From Patescibacteria group bacterium (lineage in GTDB: Bacteria > Patescibacteriota > Patescibacteriia > GCA-002772895): a stretch of DNA of 41,944 nt. The notes below the pieces were generated by a model that was not told the origin of the DNA, did no database searches, and worked only from the letters and a program-made list of their open reading frames with translations. Positions 37,214 through 41,944 of the stretch are shown one piece after another. The translations under genes and the position numbers were made by a program. The stretch's first letter is position 1. The number at the start of each line of letters is the position of its first letter. The DNA lies in NCBI GenBank assembly GCA_018895765.1, contig JAHINX010000061.1, forward strand, positions 1 through 41,944. The letters are read 5' to 3'.

Positions 37214-38182
37214 ATGATAAATATTTTAGAAAATCAACTCCTATCCAAATACACCACCTTTCATATTGGCGGGGCGGCCAAACATTTTGTAATTGTAAAA
37301 AATACAGAAGAATTGCAAGAGGCCTTGGAATGGGCAAAAGAGAATAATGAGAAATATTTTATCCTTGGTGGAGGGTCTAATGTGCTTTTTTCCGATGATG
37401 GATATGAGGGGCTGGTTATAAAAATTGCTTTTTTCGACATAATAATAGAAGGAGGGGGGATGATTGCCGGAGCAGGCGTTCCCTTGCTCTTAGCCGTCAA
37501 GCGCGCGGGAGATGCAGGGCTCGCGGGCTTGGAAAATTTTGCAGGCATTCCTGGCACAATTGGTGGCGCGGTTACAAATAATGCCGGCGCTTATGGATCA
37601 TCTATAGAAAAAGCCGTAGAAAAAGCCGAAATCGGCTTTGCCGTCCCGAGCGAAGTCGAGGGATCTCACAATTACAATATAAAAATAGTAGATAACGAAT
37701 GGTTTGAATTTGGTTATCGGAAAAGTAAGCTGAAATATTGGCAAGACGCTGACAAGCCGGTTATTCTACGCGTTTGGTTGAAATTGCAAAAAGAAGATAA
37801 AGAAAAATTGCAGGAAAAAATTAAAGAAGTAATGAATGACCGGATAAAGAAAGAGCCAAAGGGCTTTTGCGCCGGATGTGCTTTTAAAAATATAAAAGGA
37901 GAAGAAGTGGCAAAAATTTTGGAGAAGTTTGATTTTACTCCCGAAGAACGCGAACGCTTTGGCTCCCGTAAGGCAATTCCGACAGCCTGGTTTATTGATC
38001 ACGCGGGATTAAAGGGTAAAAAAATCGGCGGAGCCTATATTTCGGAAGAGCATGCTAATTATATAATGAATGATAGCACAGCAACCGCGGATCACGTCCT
38101 TCAGCTTGTTTCACTTGTAAAACAGCAGGTCCGTGATAAATTTGGAGTGCAATTAGAAGAAGAGGTGCAAGTAGTAGAATGA
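37214..38182 (+). CDS. murB: UDP-N-acetylenolpyruvoylglucosamine reductase MurB
   Basis: 322 residues; FAD enzyme making UDP-MurNAc. FAD motifs ILGGGSNVLFSDDGYEGLVI and GLENFAGIPGTIGGAVTNNAGAYG, the substrate motif FGYRKSKLK and the final LEEEVQVV (catalytic Glu) are present. The active-site motif usually written AGSxFKN reads AGCAFKN here, so Cys replaces the proton-donating Ser. A short repeat (37643-37667) adds about eight residues (VPSEVEGS) before NIKIVDNEWF. It follows murC, as in many compact clusters. Confidence 0.94.
   Translation: MINILENQLLSKYTTFHIGGAAKHFVIVKNTEELQEALEWAKENNEKYFILGGGSNVLFSDDGYEGLVIKIAFFDIIIEGGGMIAGAGVPLLLAVKRAGDAGLAGLENFAGIPGTIGGAVTNNAGAYGSSIEKAVEKAEIGFAVPSEVEGSHNYNIKIVDNEWFEFGYRKSKLKYWQDADKPVILRVWLKLQKEDKEKLQEKIKEVMNDRIKKEPKGFCAGCAFKNIKGEEVAKILEKFDFTPEERERFGSRKAIPTAWFIDHAGLKGKKIGGAYISEEHANYIMNDSTATADHVLQLVSLVKQQVRDKFGVQLEEEVQVVE
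37643..37667. repeat. Short palindromic repeat in frame in murB
   Basis: gtcccgagcgaagtcgaggg, an imperfect hairpin (CCCGAG/CGAGGG-like arms) encoding VPSEVEGS in a loop where MurB proteins vary. Confidence 0.6.
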
Positions 38183-38212
38183 CCAAGTCCCAAATCCCAA
38201 TGACCAATGAAG
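38179..38212. repeat. Dispersed direct repeat (copy 2)
   Basis: Near-identical to 9586-9620 (after ftsE), here overlapping the murB stop codon. Confidence 0.8.
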
Positions 38213-38259
38213 GCGCTTTGCTGTCGCAAAAATAAATTATTAAAAATTAATTTAAATTT

Positions 38260-38637
38260 ATGAAATTAGAATCAATAAAATATACGGGGATAGAATCAAG
38301 CCCCGCGTTAAATGAATACGTAGAAGAAAAGATTGCGACTCTTAGTAAATATGTAGAAAATTTTGGCACTCCGCGCGATATTCGTGTGGAGCTTGAAAAA
38401 ACTACACACCACCATCAGACAGGCCCATTTTTTCGCGCTGAGGCGAATATTAATATTCCCGGGCATTTTTTCCGCGCAGAGCAGACTGCGGATGATATAT
38501 ATGACGCGATTGATATGTTAAAAAATGATTTGGAACGCCAACTTTCCGATTACTCGGATAAACTCCGCACAAAAAAGCGCGATGGTGGACAAGAGATGAA
38601 AAATATGTTAAATTATGACGAGTCAGTAGGGGAATAA
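38260..38637 (+). CDS. hpf: Ribosome hibernation-promoting factor (HPF/RaiA family)
   Basis: 125 residues, a single HPF/YfiA domain: LNEYVEEKIATLSKYV, IRVELEKTTHHHQTGPFFRAEANINIPG and ADDIYDAIDMLKNDLERQLSDYSDKL. It binds the small ribosomal subunit and silences it in slow growth. It lacks the long-form C-terminal dimerisation domain, ending in a short basic/acidic tail. Its place just before secA is common in many bacteria. No Shine-Dalgarno. Confidence 0.93.
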   Translation: MKLESIKYTGIESSPALNEYVEEKIATLSKYVENFGTPRDIRVELEKTTHHHQTGPFFRAEANINIPGHFFRAEQTADDIYDAIDMLKNDLERQLSDYSDKLRTKKRDGGQEMKNMLNYDESVGE

Positions 38638-38658
38638 AAAAAGAGCCCGCAGGCTCTT
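38636..38658 (-). terminator. Terminator for the 75-aa gene (also plausible for hpf)
   Basis: Minus strand AGAGCC/GGCTCT, 4-nt loop, seven T. It overlaps the stop codon of the minus-strand gene. Confidence 0.85.
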
Positions 38659-38884
38659 AAGTGAGAATTCTGTATTTAACTAAAACTGATATAAATCGCT
38701 GAGGAAGCCCGGTGGCAGCATGCGGTAAAGGCAGTCTTCCATTAGAGGAATTGATTATAACGGTCATGTCAAACTCTGTTTTATAGCTTATTACGTCAAC
38801 TTTTCCTAATTCTTTATGTATTGCGTCAGATACTGCTTTATCATCGCATATTGTATTTTGCAAAATTACGCGGTGCTTTAGCAT
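38657..38884 (-). CDS. Small accessory protein, 75 aa
   Basis: The ATG at 38884 lies behind AAGGAGGGAG; the frame is open 12 codons further but without a site. Sequence MLKHRVILQNTICDDKAVSDAIHKELGKVDVISYKTEFDMTVIINSS looks like a small alpha/beta domain. Family not recognised. It is monocistronic, with consensus promoter and overlapping terminator, inserted between hpf and secA in the opposite direction. Confidence 0.7.
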   Translation of the reverse strand: MLKHRVILQNTICDDKAVSDAIHKELGKVDVISYKTEFDMTVIINSSNGRLPLPHAATGLPQRFISVLVKYRILT

Positions 38885-38910
38885 TACTCCCTCCTTTTCT
38901 TTTGTTCTTG

Positions 38911-38939
38911 ATATTATCAAAAAATTAAATATTTGTCAA
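38911..38939 (-). promoter_or_regulatory. Promoter for the 75-aa gene
   Basis: Minus strand TTGACA (38934-38939), 17-nt spacer, TAATAT (38911-38916). Confidence 0.9.
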
Positions 38940-39015
38940 GTGTCAATGATTAGCTCCACAGAACGGGATACGGCATTCCCTTACTACTTGCTACACACTA
39001 CTTACTACATTTTTT

Positions 39016-41679
39016 ATGTTCTTCTCCGACCCAAACAAAAAAGCGTTAAAAAGAATGCAGCCATTTGTGGATAAAACCAATGAGCTGGAACCAGCATTTG
39101 AAAAAATGTCTGATTTTGATTTGCAAAATAAAAGCAAAGAACTAAAAACGCAGGCTCAAACAACTGTAGGGCTCCCGAAACCCTATAGTTTAGATGATAT
39201 TTTGCCTGAGGCGTTTGCCTTAGTGCGCGAAGCGGCAAAGAGAACATTGGGACAGCGTCATTTCGACGTTCAGCTCTTGGGCGGAGTCGTTCTTCATAAT
39301 GGAGAAATCGCGGAGATGAAAACCGGTGAAGGAAAAACCTTAACTTCCACTTTGGCGGTATATCTAAATGCTTTGGCAGGAAGGGGAGCGCACGTTGTTA
39401 CTGTAAATGATTATCTTTCCCGCCGTGACGCCATATGGATGGGGCAGATTTTTGGATTTTTAGGTCTTTCGGTTGGTATTATCAACCATATGCAGTCATT
39501 TCTATATGACGCGAGCTGGAAGGCGGAAACGCCGGAAGAATCGGAAGAAGCTGACCGCAAACGCGACCTTTATGCCAGCTTCCGTGTAAATGAGGATTTT
39601 TTGCGCCCATGTTCCCGCAAAGAAGCATATGACGCGGACATTACTTACGGCACAAACAATGAATTTGGTTTTGATTATTTGCGTGACAATATGGCAACTC
39701 GGCTGGAGGATAGAGTTCAGCGCGAATTTTATTATGCGATTGTGGATGAAGTAGATTCTATTTTAATTGATGAGGCGCGTACCCCGCTCATTATCTCGGC
39801 GCCAGCAGAAGAATCTGGCGAAATGTATGCCCGCTTTGCCCGTATTGTAAAAAATTTAAAAGAAGACGAAGATTATAATCTAGATTTAAAAATGCGCGCC
39901 GCAACGCTTACGGATGCAGGCGTGGATAAAATAGAAAAAGCGCTTAATATTCCGAATATTTATGCTGAAGGCGGAATAAAAATGGTCCATCATCTTGAGC
40001 AGGCCTTAAAAGCTGAAACACTTTTTCACCGTGACAAGGAATACGTAATCCGAGACGGAGAAGTTTTTATTGTTGATGAATTTACTGGCCGGTTAATGCC
40101 TGGTAGGAGATATAGCGAAGGGCTTCATCAGGCGATTGAGGCCAAAGAGGGCGTAAAAGTTCAGCGCGAAAACCAGACGCTAGCCAGCGTTACATTTCAA
40201 AATTATTTTAGAATGTATGAAAAGCTCGCCGGTATGACCGGCACGGCCTTGACGGAAGCGGAAGAATTTTCAAAAATTTATTTTCTTGAAACTGTGGCCA
40301 TGCCGACAAATAAGCCATTATCAAGAAAGGATTTTCCGGACAGAATTTATAAAAATAAAAAAGGAAAAATCCGCGCGGTAATAGAAGAGGTGAAAGAACT
40401 TCAGGCAAAAGGACAGCCAGTATTGGTTGGTACGGTATCGGTTGAAGAGAATGAAGAATTTAGCGAAAAATTTGAAAAAGCAGGCATACGCCATGAAATT
40501 TTGAATGCAAAAAATCATGCCCGTGAAGCGGAGATTATTGCTCAGGCAGGCAAAAAGGGCGCGGTGACTCTAGCTACCAATATGGCAGGCAGAGGCGTTG
40601 ATATTGTCTTGGGTGGTGCTCCATATAATGAGAAAGCGGCCGAAGAAATCCGCGTTTTGGGAGGCTTAGCGGTAATTGGCACTGAACGGCACGAATCGCG
40701 CCGGATCGATAATCAGCTCCGCGGACGCGCCGGACGCCAGGGCGATCCGGGCTTTAGTCGTTTTTATGTATCCTTGGAAGATGAACTGATGCGTATTTTT
40801 GCGGCCGAAAAGATAGGATATATAATGGAAAAGCTGGGTCTTCCGGAAGATACGCCGATTGAAAACGGAATGGTTTCAAAGGCTATTGAATCAGCCCAGA
40901 AAAAAGTTGAAGGACATAATTTTGATATCAGAAAGCACTTACTTGAGTATGATGATGTTATAAATCGTCATCGCGAAGCGATTTATTCACGCAGAAGAAG
41001 CATTTTGGAACGGGAGAACATAAAAGAAGATATATTAAAAATAATAGAAGACGAGCTGGAGCAGGTGATTGTTTTTCATACTTCCGATCCGGCACGTAAA
41101 AATTGGAATTTAAAAGAAATATGGCAGGTGGCAAATACAATTTTTTCTTTAGAAAAAGAAGTATTAGCAAAATTTTCAGAGATTTTGGCAGGCGAGGGGA
41201 GCGACAATCTTAGCGTCGTAAAACGCAGAGACGCGATGGTTGAGATTTTGGTTAAAAAAATGCGAGAAGAATACGAAAAAATGGAAAGTAGAATGATTGA
41301 ACAATCTGGAAACCGCGAAATTTTGCGCCAGATTGAAAAAGGCCTTAGTATGCGCGTTCTTGATACTTTATGGATAAGCCATCTTGAAGAAATTGATTAT
41401 TTACGTACAAGTATCGGTTTGCGTGGAATTGCCGGCAAAGATCCTTTGGTGGAATTTAAGCGCGAAGCATATCGCCTTTGGAATGAGCTCCAGTCCGCAA
41501 TTGATAAGCAAATGGCGTACTCTATTTTTAAAATTGAACTTGCGCAGAATATGGCCCCCCAGTCTCCCTTTAAAAATCAAAACGTGAATGCTCCTTTAGA
41601 GCAAAAAGAAAAAGCTGGTCGCAATGATCCTTGTCCCTGTGGAAGCGGTAAAAAATACAAAAAATGCTGTGGCGTGTAA
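39016..41679 (+). CDS. secA: Preprotein translocase ATPase SecA
   Basis: 887 residues; motor driving proteins through SecYEG. Walker A MKTGEGKT, the Walker B/DEAD-like DEVDSILIDEARTPLIIS, the preprotein-binding region, MTGTALTEAEEF, ATNMAGRGVDIVLGG and LRGRAGRQGDPG are in order. The C-terminal DPCPCGSGKKYKKCCG zinc tail, for SecB or ribosome contact, is complete. A hairpin repeat adds TVGLPKPYS at about residues 50-58, between the first helix and DDILPEAFALVREAAKR. No Shine-Dalgarno. Confidence 0.97.
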   Translation: MFFSDPNKKALKRMQPFVDKTNELEPAFEKMSDFDLQNKSKELKTQAQTTVGLPKPYSLDDILPEAFALVREAAKRTLGQRHFDVQLLGGVVLHNGEIAEMKTGEGKTLTSTLAVYLNALAGRGAHVVTVNDYLSRRDAIWMGQIFGFLGLSVGIINHMQSFLYDASWKAETPEESEEADRKRDLYASFRVNEDFLRPCSRKEAYDADITYGTNNEFGFDYLRDNMATRLEDRVQREFYYAIVDEVDSILIDEARTPLIISAPAEESGEMYARFARIVKNLKEDEDYNLDLKMRAATLTDAGVDKIEKALNIPNIYAEGGIKMVHHLEQALKAETLFHRDKEYVIRDGEVFIVDEFTGRLMPGRRYSEGLHQAIEAKEGVKVQRENQTLASVTFQNYFRMYEKLAGMTGTALTEAEEFSKIYFLETVAMPTNKPLSRKDFPDRIYKNKKGKIRAVIEEVKELQAKGQPVLVGTVSVEENEEFSEKFEKAGIRHEILNAKNHAREAEIIAQAGKKGAVTLATNMAGRGVDIVLGGAPYNEKAAEEIRVLGGLAVIGTERHESRRIDNQLRGRAGRQGDPGFSRFYVSLEDELMRIFAAEKIGYIMEKLGLPEDTPIENGMVSKAIESAQKKVEGHNFDIRKHLLEYDDVINRHREAIYSRRRSILERENIKEDILKIIEDELEQVIVFHTSDPARKNWNLKEIWQVANTIFSLEKEVLAKFSEILAGEGSDNLSVVKRRDAMVEILVKKMREEYEKMESRMIEQSGNREILRQIEKGLSMRVLDTLWISHLEEIDYLRTSIGLRGIAGKDPLVEFKREAYRLWNELQSAIDKQMAYSIFKIELAQNMAPQSPFKNQNVNAPLEQKEKAGRNDPCPCGSGKKYKKCCGV
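39164..39188. repeat. Short hairpin repeat in frame in secA
   Basis: CTGTAGGGCT/AACCCTATAG with loop CCCGA: the uvrC/murC element with two changes, read as TVGLPKPY. Confidence 0.88.
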
Positions 41680-41680
41680 T

Positions 41681-41721
41681 ACAAGGACGTTCCTTGTAAG
41701 ATTGACAAGGAACGTCCTTGT
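41681..41721. repeat. 17-bp inverted repeat upstream of the transposase gene
   Basis: ACAAGGACGTTCCTTGT (41681-41697) and ACAAGGAACGTCCTTGT (41705-41721) are exact complements around a 7-nt loop. Each arm is itself a small hairpin (ACAAGGA/TCCTTGT). This is the REP-pair arrangement expected next to RAYT genes. It starts 1 nt past the secA stop codon. Confidence 0.8.
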
Positions 41722-41769
41722 AAGTATAGGATAGTGTATTTTATAAATAAAAGTTGATAAAATTGATAT

Positions 41770-41944
41770 ATGCGAGATGATAGATATAAAAATTTTGCCG
41801 AAGGAGCCGTATATCATATTTATAATCGAGGCAATAATAAACAAAGTATTTTTTTAGATAAAGATGATTATAAATTTTTTATAACTCGATTAAGGCAAAA
41901 TCTTTATCCTGATGAATTATTAAAACGTATAGATCCTTTGCCAT
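41770..41944 (+). mobile_element. Start of a REP-associated/IS200-like Y1 transposase (RAYT), cut by the window edge
   Basis: 58 codons are visible from the ATG at 41770: MRDDRYKNFAEGAVYHIYNRGNN...SIFLDKDDYKFFITRLRQN. The segment VYHIYNRGNNKQSIFLDKDDY is the typical N-terminus of transposase_IS200-like/RAYT proteins. The HUH motif and catalytic Tyr lie beyond the window. No Shine-Dalgarno. An inverted repeat sits 48 nt upstream. Such enzymes are known to act on palindromic repeats, which are abundant here. Whether it is intact cannot be judged. Confidence 0.85.

Overview
The window reads as a stretch of a Patescibacteria (Candidate Phyla Radiation) chromosome, most likely of the Parcubacteria type. 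The reasons are low GC, very compact genes, the gene content (dcw-type division and wall genes, uvrABC, a small SEC-C-tailed SecA, DUF5679, LTD/thermonuclease secreted proteins) and shortened DNA-repair enzymes. Code 11 fits throughout, and TGA is used as a stop. This assignment is inference; no rRNA is present.

Layout. 62-7000: a P-type ATPase, a GT2 glycosyltransferase, MurD, a minus-strand hypothetical and a MurE-like ligase. 7145-11545: a PH-domain membrane protein, FtsB, tRNA-Gly, DoxX, tRNA-Thr, FtsE, FtsX and a tRNA-dihydrouridine synthase. 11620-16000: two S41-type lipoproteins, a VIT-family transporter, a GC-rich orphan gene and a tangle of tRNA-Gln sequences (one intact tRNA lying inside a broken one). 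16308-21704: thymidine kinase, DUF5679, two small membrane proteins and a 1170-residue secreted protein that joins a zinc phospholipase/P1-nuclease-like domain, a thermonuclease, a lamin-tail domain and a beta-helix. 21868-23715: small zinc or cysteine-rich accessory genes and a NUDIX hydrolase. 24011-32015: uvrB, uvrA and uvrC, interrupted by a minus-strand cassette mixing tRNAs and tiny proteins. 32214-33104: a small gene and two lipoproteins. 33376-41679: mraZ, rsmH, ftsL, murC, murB, hpf and secA. 41770-end: the start of a RAYT/IS200-like transposase.

Four patterns stand out. (1) Two related leader elements of 130-150 nt, each closed by a ~20-bp inverted repeat whose 3' arm abuts the start codon, precede the ftsB operon and ftsL, whose products are partners in the divisome. 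(2) Hairpin-forming repeats are inserted in frame in at least eight genes (murD, uvrA, uvrC, rsmH, murC, murB, secA and the large secreted protein), reminiscent of Rickettsia palindromic elements. A REP-associated-type transposase sits at the window edge. (3) Two expression styles coexist. Housekeeping genes mostly lack a Shine-Dalgarno sequence, whereas small accessory genes carry near-consensus TTGACA-N17 promoters, strong AGGAGG sites and often their own terminators. (4) tRNA genes are sites of rearrangement: a tRNA-Gln interrupted by another tRNA-Gln, a 20-nt T-arm direct repeat flanking a GC-rich orphan gene, and a tRNA-like gene with a UUA anticodon.

The genes combine wall synthesis (MurB, MurC, MurD, MurE-like), division (FtsB, FtsE, FtsX, FtsL, MraZ, RsmH), protein export (SecA), nucleotide-excision repair (UvrABC), and probable nucleic-acid scavenging and salvage (secreted nuclease, thymidine kinase, NUDIX).
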